Shown piece after piece: positions 46,507-54,918 of a DNA stretch of 64,000 nucleotides. The translations under genes and the position numbers were made by a program. The first letter of the stretch is position 1; every line of letters starts with the position of its first letter. The stretch spans positions 17,944 through 81,943 of the forward strand of contig CAMAVI010000001.1 in the NCBI GenBank assembly GCA_945861625.1, given 5' to 3'. This DNA comes from Candidatus Sulfopaludibacter sp. SbA3 (GTDB lineage: Bacteria > Acidobacteriota > Terriglobia > Bryobacterales > Bryobacteraceae). Under the pieces are notes generated by a model. It was given only the letters and a program-made list of their open reading frames with translations. It searched no databases and was not told the origin of the DNA.

Positions 46507-46512
46507 TGCTTG

Positions 46513-46518
46513 ATTATA
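46513..46518 (-). promoter_or_regulatory. putative leaderless -10 box (TATAAT)
   Basis: On the minus strand TATAAT, caagca, ATG 46506. Perfect hexamer and 6-nt spacing. Confidence 0.55.
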
Positions 46519-46581
46519 AAGTCAGCAACACAGATTTGGCGCACCATCCGAGCATTCTGACGGCGGCGGAGGGCTCCACGC

Positions 46582-46587
46582 TATATT
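46582..46587 (+). promoter_or_regulatory. putative leaderless -10 box of tig
   Basis: TATATT, 7 nt (tgtgtag), ATG 46595. No Shine-Dalgarno sequence upstream of this highly expressed housekeeping gene. Confidence 0.5.
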
Positions 46588-46594
46588 TGTGTAG

Positions 46595-47926
46595 ATGGCT
46601 TTGATTGAAGGTTGTAAGCATTCCCTCGAGATTACGGTTCCCGCCGCGGAAGTAGAGAAAGAGACCGAGCGCGCCGCCGCTGCGATCCAAGTGAAAGTCC
46701 GGCTGCCGGGTTTCCGCCCGGGCAAGGCCCCGCTGGCGATGGTGAAGACGCGCTTCGCGCAAGACGTGCGCCAGGAAGTGCTGGAGAAGCTGGTTCCCCG
46801 TTTCCTCAACGCAGCGATGGAGCAGGACCGTTTACAGGCGGTCAGCCAGCCCGACATCAGCGACGTTCATCTGCACGCCGGCGAGCCGCTGCGCTTCAAG
46901 GCGGAATTCGAGGTCGCCCCTACGTTTGAGCTCGCCGAATACCAGGGCCTGACCGTCACTTACGCGGAGCCCGAAGTGACCGATGCCGACGTGATGGCGC
47001 GCATCGAGCAAATGCGCGAGCGCAAAGCGGAGTATGTGAACGAAGATCCGCGCCCGCTCGCCGATGGCGACTTCGCCGTGATTTCGCTGGAGAGCATCTC
47101 CGGCACCGAAGAGAAAGTTCAGCAGGACGAGCTGATCCTGAAGATCGGCGACGAAGCCACGATGAAGGAGTTCAGCGAGAATCTGCGCGGGGCTGCGCCG
47201 GGGGAATCGCGCGAGTTCGAGGTGACGTATCCCGAAGACTACGACCGCAAAACACTGGCGGGGAAGACCGTGCGCTTCAACGCCACAGTGAAGGCGGTGC
47301 GCCGTAAGGAACTGCCGGAACTCAACGACGATTTCGCCAAAGACCTGGGCGACTATCAAACGTTAGACGAACTGAAAGACGCAGTCCGCAAGGGGATTCT
47401 TCATGAGCGCGAACACGCCGCTCAAGACGATACCAAGCATCAACTCATCGAGAAGCTGGTGGATGCGCACGCCTTCCCGATCCCCGAGGTCTTTATCGAC
47501 CGGCAGATCGAAACGACTCTGAATACACAGTTGCAGCAATTGGCGGCGCAGGGCATCGATCCGCGATCGCTCAAATTGGATTGGGCCAAAGTTCGCGAAT
47601 CACAGAAGGGCCGCGCCGACCGCGATGTGCGTGCATCGCTGATCCTGGACAAGATCGCCGACCGCGAAGCCATCACGCCGACCCAGGAAGAAGTGGATCG
47701 CGAAGTGCAGCGCTTTGCCCGCCAGCAGCGGGAAGCGGTCGCGGTCGTCCGCGCCCAGCTTCAGAAAGACGGAACACTGAATCGGATCGCGGGCCAGATC
47801 CGCACCGAGAAGACACTCAGCTTCCTGTTCGACAAGGCCCGCAAGGAAGCGCCGAAGCCGCAAGAAGAAATAGCAGAGGATAAGAAGGCGGAAGCGGCTG
47901 CTAGCGAATCCGGCGCAGACCAGTAG
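46595..47926 (+). CDS. tig: trigger factor (ribosome-associated chaperone)
   Basis: A 443-aa chaperone and peptidyl-prolyl isomerase that binds nascent chains at the ribosome exit. The N-terminal ribosome-binding signature is VRLPGFRPGKAPLAMVKTRF. The FKBP-like domain spans about residues 155-240 (LADGDFAVISLES, REFEVTYPEDYDRKTLAGKTVRFN), and the C-terminal arms are helical. The tail is charged (EEIAEDKKAEAAASESGADQ). No clpP or clpX follows, unlike in many bacteria. Its end overlaps the convergent DUF2891 gene by 26 bp. Confidence 0.96.
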   Translation: MALIEGCKHSLEITVPAAEVEKETERAAAAIQVKVRLPGFRPGKAPLAMVKTRFAQDVRQEVLEKLVPRFLNAAMEQDRLQAVSQPDISDVHLHAGEPLRFKAEFEVAPTFELAEYQGLTVTYAEPEVTDADVMARIEQMRERKAEYVNEDPRPLADGDFAVISLESISGTEEKVQQDELILKIGDEATMKEFSENLRGAAPGESREFEVTYPEDYDRKTLAGKTVRFNATVKAVRRKELPELNDDFAKDLGDYQTLDELKDAVRKGILHEREHAAQDDTKHQLIEKLVDAHAFPIPEVFIDRQIETTLNTQLQQLAAQGIDPRSLKLDWAKVRESQKGRADRDVRASLILDKIADREAITPTQEEVDREVQRFARQQREAVAVVRAQLQKDGTLNRIAGQIRTEKTLSFLFDKARKEAPKPQEEIAEDKKAEAAASESGADQ

Positions 47927-48917
47927 GCCCCTCTATGAGCTCCATCGTTTCCAGATACACGGCGAAAGTGCCCAGCCAGTGGCCGCCTTCGTAATGTTCT
48001 CCCGTCACGGCGGCGAGACCTGCGTCGCGGTGCGCGTCGGCGGCCATTAACAGGTGGAACCGGCGGGCATCCGTTTCGGGTAAGCCTTTGGCGATGCCGA
48101 AGAGCATCCACGCGCGGCTCAGATTCAGTCCGTCCAGGTGGGCCAGTTTGCCGTCGCCGCGGTCCGGCGATGTTACCGGGCGCAGAACGGGAATATTGGG
48201 GAGGAAGCGGGTCAACCAGTCCGCAAATTCGGGCGGTGTGCAAACGCGGCGCATGAGGTCTGCTTCCGCCAAACAGGGCGACAGAAAATCTTCACCCCCT
48301 GGCTCGAACGCCGTCGAGGCATTGACGTCTGCGTGATAGAAGCGGACGGCGGATGCGAACGCGGTTGCCTCCCGGCTGCCACCCGCGGCGCGGGCCCAAT
48401 CGATAATCAGCCCCAATGCAAACGCCGTGTTGGCATGCTGGCCGGAGCGATCCGGATATGGAAGTTTCGGCAGCCAGGATTCGAGGTGATCCGCGGCGGC
48501 CTGTTCGAGCGGTTCCAGAATCTTGGCGAGCGATGGCTTGAACCGCCGCAATTCCGTGGCCAACTGCAGCAGCCAGGCCAGGCCATAGGGCCGCTCAAAG
48601 CCGGTTCGTCCGGGGGCTTGCAGATAATTCACCTCGCCGGCGATATGCTCCTGGGTGATGTTCCCTCGCAGTGCCGCCAGCGATTCTTCGGCGAAAGGCG
48701 CGTGCGGAAACATGCGGGTCAGCCGCGCCAGCATCCAATGCCCGTGCACGGCGGAGTGCCAGTCGTAGCATCCATAAAACGCCGGAGTCAGATCGCGGGG
48801 AGGACGCGCGTCGGCATCCGAATGGAGGGAATGCGCAATCTTGCTGGGATATTCACGATGAACACAATCCAGCGCCAGGCGCGCAAAACGAGCGGCGGTA
48901 GATTCGTCTAAAAGCAC
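47901..48917 (-). CDS. DUF2891 family protein
   Basis: A 338-aa cytosolic protein matching the DUF2891 family by its alpha/alpha-barrel-like pattern: FYGCYDWHSAVHGHWMLARL near the N-terminus, SGQHANTAFALGLIIDWARA, GGEDFLSPCLAEADLM and a C-terminal HYEGGHWLGTFAVYLE. The repeated helix pairs with conserved aromatic and acidic residues resemble glycoside-hydrolase-like toroids, but no activity is known. GTG 48917 (VLLDESTAARF) has a GGAG ribosome site 8 nt upstream; the ORF track runs on antisense to mdh. It is divergent from mdh. Confidence 0.87.
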   Translation of the reverse strand: MLLDESTAARFARLALDCVHREYPSKIAHSLHSDADARPPRDLTPAFYGCYDWHSAVHGHWMLARLTRMFPHAPFAEESLAALRGNITQEHIAGEVNYLQAPGRTGFERPYGLAWLLQLATELRRFKPSLAKILEPLEQAAADHLESWLPKLPYPDRSGQHANTAFALGLIIDWARAAGGSREATAFASAVRFYHADVNASTAFEPGGEDFLSPCLAEADLMRRVCTPPEFADWLTRFLPNIPVLRPVTSPDRGDGKLAHLDGLNLSRAWMLFGIAKGLPETDARRFHLLMAADAHRDAGLAAVTGEHYEGGHWLGTFAVYLETMELIEGPTGLRRIR

Positions 48918-48938
48918 AGGTAAGACTCCAGGGTACGT

Positions 48939-48944
48939 TATAAT
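48939..48944 (+). promoter_or_regulatory. TATAAT -10 box of mdh
   Basis: A perfect TATAAT ends 9 nt before ATG 48954. There is no Shine-Dalgarno sequence, so the transcript would have at most a few leader bases. Confidence 0.55.
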
Positions 48945-48950
48945 CAGTAG

Positions 48951-49889
<939 letters not shown>

Positions 49890-49915
49890 GCCGGTTTACT
49901 CAAACCCGAAACCCG

Positions 49916-49993
49916 GAAACCCGGGACAGTACACTCAAACACAATTTCCAATAGCGGATCAAAATGGTGTTTGAGTGTACTGTCCCGGGTTTC
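49916..49993. repeat. 27-bp perfect inverted repeat between mdh and the NtrC-like gene
   Basis: Arms 49916-49942 and 49967-49993 are perfectly complementary over 27 bp (core GGGACAGTACACTCAAACAC), with a 24-bp AT-rich loop. Short direct repeats (ACTCAAAC and AACCCGG) lie in and next to the left arm. It lies between two convergent stop codons, has no T tract, and may be a bidirectional terminator or a REP/REPIN-like mobile palindrome. Confidence 0.85.
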
Positions 49994-50002
49994 GAGTTTC
50001 CC

Positions 50003-51337
50003 CTATTCGATTCCCATCTGAGCCAGGCGGTAGCGCAGCGCATTCCGGGTGAGCCCGAGCAGACGCGCCGCCTGGCTTTTGTTTCCGTTCGCCCGTTTGA
50101 GCGCTTCCCGGATGATGGACTGCTCATATTGATCCAGCGTCAGGCCCTCGGGCAAAAAGGCGTCCGTGGCGAACGCCTGGCGCGCGCGGCCCGGAGCCAT
50201 CTCGATCTTGATGTCGTCGGCTTCGACGCGCGGCCCGCGGGAGAGCAAGATGCTTCGCTCGATCACGTTTTCGAGCTCCCGTACGTTACCCGGCCAGTGA
50301 TAAGCAACCAGGCGCTCCATCGCACCCTCGCTGAGGTCGCCGGCAAATTTCTTGGCGAAGTGTTCCACCAAATACGGGATGTCTTCTTTGCGCTCGCGCA
50401 GCGGAGGAATGTCAATCGGAACCACATTCAAGCGGTAATACAGATCTTCGCGGAAGGTGCCCTGTTCCAGGGCGGCGCGCAAGTCTACGTTGGTTGCGGC
50501 TACTACGCGCACGTCGGTTTGCAGGGTCCTGTTGCTGCCCAGTCTCTCGAATTCACGCTCTTGCAGAATGCGCAGCAGCTTGACCTGAACCGAGGGAGGC
50601 ACGTCGCCGATTTCGTCGAGCATGACCGTTCCTGTGTTGGCCTGTTCGAATTTACCCGGCTTGGATACGTTGGCGCCCGTGAAGGCGCCCTTCTCGTAGC
50701 CGAACAATTCGCTTTCCATCAGGTTTTCCGGAATGGCCGTACAGTTGATCTTCACGAAGGGGCGGTCTTTGCGCGGGGAATTCTGATGAATGGCGCGGGC
50801 GATCACGTCCTTGCCGACGCCGCTTTCGCCTGCTAGCAGCACGGTGGCGCGCGTGGGAGCGACGCGCATGATGGTCGCGAAGATCTCCTGCATCGCGCCG
50901 CTGTGGCCGATGATGTTCTCGAACTTGTAGCGCTCACCTAGAGCCTCGCGCAGTTCGCGGTTCTCATCGCGCAGCTTGCGGACTTCCAGAGCTTTCTCGA
51001 CGACCACGCTCAGGTGGTCCAGGGAAAACGGTTTGGGCAGGAAGTCGACGGCGCCACGCTTCATGGCCTCGACAGCGTTCTCCACCGTTCCAAAAGCGGA
51101 CATGACGATGACCGGCGTGTGCGAGTTCTGTCCCTTCAATTTTTCGAGTAATTCCAGGCCATCCATGCCGGGGAGCTTCAGGTCGGTCAGGATCAAGTCG
51201 ACATCGCCGGCGAGCTTCCAGCCTTCCTCGGCCGTGCCTACGGCTTTGACGTCGTAATCCGAGCCCGCCAAGTGGAGACCAATCACGCGGCGTTGCTTTT
51301 CTTCGTCTTCGATCACCAGGATGGTGGCCTTGCGCAT
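50003..51337 (-). CDS. sigma-54-dependent response regulator (NtrC family)
   Basis: A 444-aa regulator. It has a receiver (TILVIEDEEKQRRVIG, LILTDLKLPGMDG), a sigma-54 AAA+ domain (Walker A LLAGESGVGKDVIARAIH, GAFTGANVSKPG, VMLDEIGDVPPS) and a Fis-type helix-turn-helix (ANGNKSQAARLLGLTRNALRYRLAQMG). Phospho-acceptor and GAFTGA loop are intact, so it should activate sigma-54 promoters. It follows its kinase by 6 bp and forms a two-component operon. It is the second NtrC-type regulator in the window; its targets are not visible. Confidence 0.95.
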   Translation of the reverse strand: MRKATILVIEDEEKQRRVIGLHLAGSDYDVKAVGTAEEGWKLAGDVDLILTDLKLPGMDGLELLEKLKGQNSHTPVIVMSAFGTVENAVEAMKRGAVDFLPKPFSLDHLSVVVEKALEVRKLRDENRELREALGERYKFENIIGHSGAMQEIFATIMRVAPTRATVLLAGESGVGKDVIARAIHQNSPRKDRPFVKINCTAIPENLMESELFGYEKGAFTGANVSKPGKFEQANTGTVMLDEIGDVPPSVQVKLLRILQEREFERLGSNRTLQTDVRVVAATNVDLRAALEQGTFREDLYYRLNVVPIDIPPLRERKEDIPYLVEHFAKKFAGDLSEGAMERLVAYHWPGNVRELENVIERSILLSRGPRVEADDIKIEMAPGRARQAFATDAFLPEGLTLDQYEQSIIREALKRANGNKSQAARLLGLTRNALRYRLAQMGIE

Positions 51338-51343
51338 GTTTTC

Positions 51344-52561
51344 CTATTGTCCCTTGAGCGGCAGGAAGATGCGAAACACACTGCCTTCGCCCGGCGTGCT
51401 GGCGACGGTGATGCGCCCGCCGTGCTCGTTCACGATCTTCGATACGATGGCCAGGCCGAAACCGATTCCTTCGGGCTTGGTTGTGAAAAACGGATTGAAA
51501 ATATTTTCCAGATTCTTGGGGTCGATGCCCGCGCCGCGATCGATCACGGAGATCTCAACCTCGTTCGCGTCGGACAGCGTCTTGACCGTGACCACGCCGC
51601 CCGCGGGACTCGCCTGCGCGGCGTTCATCAGTAAGTTGGAGATAACCCGTTCCATCAATTGCGCATCGAAACGCGCGGGGGGCACATCGGGCGAGTAATT
51701 TTTGAATACCGATACGTCGGTGCCGGCGTCTTTTTGCTCGCGCTCGAAGCGTGTGATGGCCTGGTCCAGCATGCCCGTGATATCAGCGGTTTCGAGCTTG
51801 AGATGCTGGGGCCGCGCGAAATCCAGGAAACGGGTGATCAACGAGTTGGTGCGATCCACTTCCGCGGTAATGAAACCTGCCATCTCGCGCGCAATTTCGT
51901 TTTCCTGGGAAACTTTGCGGGAGAGCAATTCAGCCGACGTCTTCATGGTGCCCAGAGGGTTGCGCAGTTCGTGCGCGAGCCCGGCCGTCAACTGACCCAA
52001 GGCCGCCAGACGCTCCGAGCGCAGCACCTCCGCCTGTGCTTCCTGCAAACTGCGGTTAGCCCGTTCTAGCTCGTCGACGACAGCCTGAGCTTTCTGCTTT
52101 TCGGATTGATTGGCGCTGGCCAGATCGTAGGTCAGATAGCCAACCACGGGAAGAAAAATGGAGCGCAGCACCAGCTCCAGCACCTGATCGTCCGGGATGA
52201 ACTGGTCTTCCCTCAGAAACTCCAGGAATGAAACGTAGACCGCGCAGGCGGCCAGCGACACGGCCGCGGTTCCGCCCAGACCGAAACTGGTTGCGCCGGA
52301 GATGACCGGCAGGAGCAGGATGAGGTAAAAGCTGCTGGATACGCCGCCGCTGACGCCGATCAGCAGGTAGCACAGCGCCAGCTTGAGAAGCACGGAGGCC
52401 AAAGCGCCGATGCGCGTCTCGGCAACCTGCACCGCGCCCAACGCGGCCAGCAGGGCGAACACCAGAGGGCTGCGGTCGGGGCTGAAGGCGGCCAGCGCCG
52501 AGAACAGCAGCAACCATACGAAATCCTGCGGTCGGACGTAACGGCGCCACGCGGTCGGCAC
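51344..52561 (-). CDS. membrane sensor histidine kinase (NtrB/AtoS-like partner)
   Basis: About 405 aa. Roughly six membrane helices occupy residues 10-165 (FVWLLLFSALAAF, VLLKLALCYLLIGVSGG, FYLILLLPVISGATSFG). A coiled coil follows (KAQAVVDELERANRSLQEAQAEVLRSERL), then HisKA (LGQLTAGLAHELRNPLGTMKTSAELL) and a HATPase (DRGAGIDPK, GIGFGLAIVSKIV). The ORF track starts at 52921 inside rpsA; ATG 52663 would overlap the rpsA start head to head. GTG 52561 is chosen because a TAGAAT box ends 7 nt before it and it begins just ahead of the first helix. It phosphorylates the NtrC-type regulator 6 bp downstream. Confidence 0.92.
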   Translation of the reverse strand: MPTAWRRYVRPQDFVWLLLFSALAAFSPDRSPLVFALLAALGAVQVAETRIGALASVLLKLALCYLLIGVSGGVSSSFYLILLLPVISGATSFGLGGTAAVSLAACAVYVSFLEFLREDQFIPDDQVLELVLRSIFLPVVGYLTYDLASANQSEKQKAQAVVDELERANRSLQEAQAEVLRSERLAALGQLTAGLAHELRNPLGTMKTSAELLSRKVSQENEIAREMAGFITAEVDRTNSLITRFLDFARPQHLKLETADITGMLDQAITRFEREQKDAGTDVSVFKNYSPDVPPARFDAQLMERVISNLLMNAAQASPAGGVVTVKTLSDANEVEISVIDRGAGIDPKNLENIFNPFFTTKPEGIGFGLAIVSKIVNEHGGRITVASTPGEGSVFRIFLPLKGQ

Positions 52562-52568
52562 TGAAGCT

Positions 52569-52574
52569 ATTCTA
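52569..52574 (-). promoter_or_regulatory. putative leaderless -10 box deciding the kinase start
   Basis: On the minus strand TAGAAT, 7 nt (agcttca), GTG 52561. It supports the short form of the kinase and leaves about 100 bp of true intergenic sequence before rpsA. Confidence 0.5.
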
Positions 52575-52648
52575 GCGGGCCTTTCCGCGATTGTGCTTAC
52601 CTCCGCTCCGTAGACGCGCCGGAAATATGACACAATATGATGACGCAG

Positions 52649-52654
52649 TAGTCT
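52649..52654 (+). promoter_or_regulatory. putative leaderless -10 box of rpsA
   Basis: TAGTCT, 7 nt (ttctcgc), ATG 52662, without a Shine-Dalgarno sequence. S1 itself helps ribosomes bind weak sites, so a leaderless S1 mRNA is of interest. Confidence 0.4.
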
Positions 52655-52661
52655 TTCTCGC

Positions 52662-54317
52662 ATGCCCCAATCCAACGCACCTGATTCTCCGGAAGTGACT
52701 CCGCTCGACACTTCTTTTGGCGACATATTGAACGAGTTTGAGCAGTCGCACCATGCGCGCGGCGAAACATTGGAAGGCACCGTTGTATCGGTAACGCCGG
52801 ACTCGGTGTTTGTCGATATCGGCCGTAAGACCGATGGCGTTCTGCCGGTGGATCCCGCTGTGCTGCTCAAGCCTGGCCAGAAAATGTTGGTGTCGATTCG
52901 TGGGCGCGATCCCGAGGGCAACTATCTTCTTTCCACCATTCGCGTGGAGACGCCCAGGGATTGGACTGGCCTGGAAGCCGCCTTCGCCAATAAGAGCGTG
53001 ATTGCCGGCCATGTCCTGGAACTCATCAAGGGCGGCCTGCGCGTGGATGTGGGGGTTCGCGCCTTCATGCCGGCCTCGCGCAGCGGCGCGCGGGAACAGG
53101 CGGACATGGAGAAGTTGGTCGGTCAGGACATCGAGTGCCGCATCACCAAGCTCGACACAGCCAGCGAAGATGTTGTGGTGGACCGCCGCGGGGTTCTCGA
53201 AGAACGCGAGCGCGAAGCCAAACAACAGGTGTTTGAAAAATTGAAAGCGGGCGACGTGGTGCGCGGCGCGGTGCGCACGGTGACGGAGTTCGGCGCGTTC
53301 GTGGATCTGGGCGGAGTCGATGCCCTGCTGCACATCTCCGACATGACCTACGCCCGCAATCTGAAGCCTTCCGATGTGGTTTCTCTGGGACAGTCGTTTG
53401 ACGTCAAGATTCTCAAGATCAACCGCGATACGCGTAAGATATCGGTGGGCTTGAAACAGTTGGGTCCGGACCCCTGGACCGTGGCGGCGGAGACATTTCA
53501 GCAGGGCGCGCGGGTTACGGGCAAAGTATCGAGGGTTACCGATTTCGGCGCGTTCGTGGAAATCGATCCCGGTATCGAGGGCCTGATCCATGTCTCCGAG
53601 ATGTCCTGGACGCGCAAGAACGTCCGGCCGGTTGACGTGGTCAAGCCGGGCGACATGGTCGAGGTCATCGTGCTTGGCGTGAACAGCGCCGACAAGCGTA
53701 TCGCGCTTGGCTTGAAGCAGGCCTTGGGCGACCCCTGGGAAGAGGCATTGAAAAAGTATCCCGTTGGGTCGGCTGTAGAAGGGCCTGTGACCAGTCTGGC
53801 TAAGTTTGGCGCCTTCGTGGATCTGGGCAACGGTATCGAGGGGATGATCCACATTGGAGACATCAGCCACGAAAAACGCCTCAATCACCCCAGCGATGCC
53901 CTCAAATTGGGAGAAATCGTGAAAGCCCAGGTACTGGAGGCGGATAAGGAACGCCGCCGCTTGCGCTTGGGAATCAAGCAACTGATTCCGACTTCGATCG
54001 ACGAGTACATTGCGGAATGCAAAGTCGGCGACCAGGTCAGCGGCCGCGTGGTGGAAGTTTCCGTTAGCCGGGCCAAGGTCGAGCTGGGCGAAGGCGTGAT
54101 GGCGCACTGCAAACTTGCCGCCGAGAAGGCTTCGGAAGCTTCCGCAAGTGCTTCAAAAGGCGATATTTCCACGCTTTCGGCCATGCTGGCCCAAAAGTGG
54201 AAGTCCGGGCCCAGCGCGGCGTCGAGTTCGGGCGCTTTGAAGGCCGGTGAAGTCCGCTCTTTCCGGGTCACCTCGATCGATACGGCGCAGAAACGCATCG
54301 AAGTTGAACTAGCGTAG
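52662..54317 (+). CDS. rpsA: 30S ribosomal protein S1
   Basis: A 551-aa RNA-binding protein built of about six S1 (OB-fold) repeats: GTVVSVTPDSVFVDIGRKTDG, then VIAGHVLELIKGGLRVDVG, VVRGAVRTVTEFGAFVDLGG, VTGKVSRVTDFGAFVEIDPG, VEGPVTSLAKFGAFVDLGNG and a diverged last repeat. It binds mRNA and helps load it on the 30S subunit. The four central repeats are the most canonical. The C-terminal linker is rich in Ala, Ser and Lys. The ATG sits in a CATG that would also begin the longest frame of the divergent kinase; the shorter kinase start avoids the clash. Confidence 0.95.
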   Translation: MPQSNAPDSPEVTPLDTSFGDILNEFEQSHHARGETLEGTVVSVTPDSVFVDIGRKTDGVLPVDPAVLLKPGQKMLVSIRGRDPEGNYLLSTIRVETPRDWTGLEAAFANKSVIAGHVLELIKGGLRVDVGVRAFMPASRSGAREQADMEKLVGQDIECRITKLDTASEDVVVDRRGVLEEREREAKQQVFEKLKAGDVVRGAVRTVTEFGAFVDLGGVDALLHISDMTYARNLKPSDVVSLGQSFDVKILKINRDTRKISVGLKQLGPDPWTVAAETFQQGARVTGKVSRVTDFGAFVEIDPGIEGLIHVSEMSWTRKNVRPVDVVKPGDMVEVIVLGVNSADKRIALGLKQALGDPWEEALKKYPVGSAVEGPVTSLAKFGAFVDLGNGIEGMIHIGDISHEKRLNHPSDALKLGEIVKAQVLEADKERRRLRLGIKQLIPTSIDEYIAECKVGDQVSGRVVEVSVSRAKVELGEGVMAHCKLAAEKASEASASASKGDISTLSAMLAQKWKSGPSAASSSGALKAGEVRSFRVTSIDTAQKRIEVELA

Positions 54318-54363
54318 TCGCGTTGGCCTAGCCCGCCACTTTTTCCACCCGTTACTTTTCCCA

Positions 54364-54389
54364 CACTGCTCCGTCTAAAAGGAGTGGTG
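54364..54389 (+). promoter_or_regulatory. hairpin covering the ribosome site of the 65-aa gene
   Basis: CACTGCTCC and GGAGTGGTG form a 9-bp stem (two G-U pairs) with loop gtctaaaa on the plus strand. The 3' arm includes the GGAG and both candidate GTG codons. On the minus strand the wobbles become mismatches, so the hairpin is meant to form in plus-strand RNA. It could control translation or mark the end of the rpsA message; there is no T tract. Confidence 0.4.
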
Positions 54390-54581
54390 CGGGAAGCTGC
54401 TCGCAAGCAAATAACCTCCGCGGATGAGAACGAACTGATCCGCGCGGCGCAGGCCGGGGACAGGGCTGCGTTGGAGGAATTGGTGCGCGATCGCCATGAG
54501 ATGGCGGTTACGGTGGATTTATTCGATCCTCGCTCCGGCCGCGCCGAGCCTGTTCATCTGATCATGGTTGAACAGGAGTAG
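54384..54581 (+). CDS. small hypothetical protein with a sigma-factor-like N-terminal helix
   Basis: A 65-aa ORF. Residues 13-35 (ADENELIRAAQAGDRAALEELVRD) look like the start of sigma-70 region 2, but the sequence then changes to VTVDLFDPRSGRAEPVHLIMVEQE and stops. The GTG start at 54384 or 54387 lies in a hairpin with a nearby AAGGAG. It may be a real small protein, the remnant of a sigma factor, or chance. It overlaps the end of the flagellar-cluster membrane protein by 20 bp on the other strand. Confidence 0.4.
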   Translation: MVREAARKQITSADENELIRAAQAGDRAALEELVRDRHEMAVTVDLFDPRSGRAEPVHLIMVEQE

Positions 54582-54912
54582 CGGAGCCGGCGGCCATCCG
54601 CCGCACACGGATCAAGAGTTCCACCTCCTTGCAGGGGACGCCAAGCAGCGTGGCAATGCGTTCCGGCGGTTCCCCCTGGCGCCAAAGCCGCATGGCCTGC
54701 ACGCGCGTGTTGAGATTGAACCCCGCGCGCCGCGGAGCGGGAATGCCCTCGGCGAGCGGCTCTCCTTCTTTTTCTTCGGCTGCCTGCAGGCGGACAGAAA
54801 GTTCTCCGTGCTTGACGCGCAGCACCTGGATTTCCCTCTTCAGGGAAAAGAACAGAAACAGGTTCGCGGCCAGACTGGCGGCCAGTATCAAATAAGGCAG
54901 GACTTGATCCAT
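54562..54912 (-). CDS. small membrane protein of the flagellar cluster (DUF6115-like)
   Basis: A 116-aa protein with one N-terminal helix (VLPYLILAASLAANLFLFFSL), a coiled coil (KREIQVLRVKHGELSVRLQAAEEKE) and a C-terminal helix-turn-helix-like segment (QAMRLWRQGEPPERIATLLGVPCKEVELLIRV). The layout resembles the DUF6115/SwrB-type small proteins encoded in flagellar operons of other phyla. It follows the FliN-like gene by 6 bp and is the last gene of the cluster on this strand. Its role is unknown; it may support assembly or regulation. Confidence 0.68.
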   Translation of the reverse strand: MDQVLPYLILAASLAANLFLFFSLKREIQVLRVKHGELSVRLQAAEEKEGEPLAEGIPAPRRAGFNLNTRVQAMRLWRQGEPPERIATLLGVPCKEVELLIRVRRMAAGSATPVQP

Positions 54913-54918
54913 AAGAAC

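Noticed and set aside
52562-52921. Long form of the NtrB-like kinase starting in rpsA
   Set aside because: It would overlap the start of rpsA head to head. The GTG at 52561 with TAGAAT 7 nt upstream and the first membrane helix just after it fit better.
52572-54107. 511-aa minus-strand ORF
   Set aside because: Antisense to rpsA, with repeated patterns that mirror the S1 repeats rather than an independent protein.
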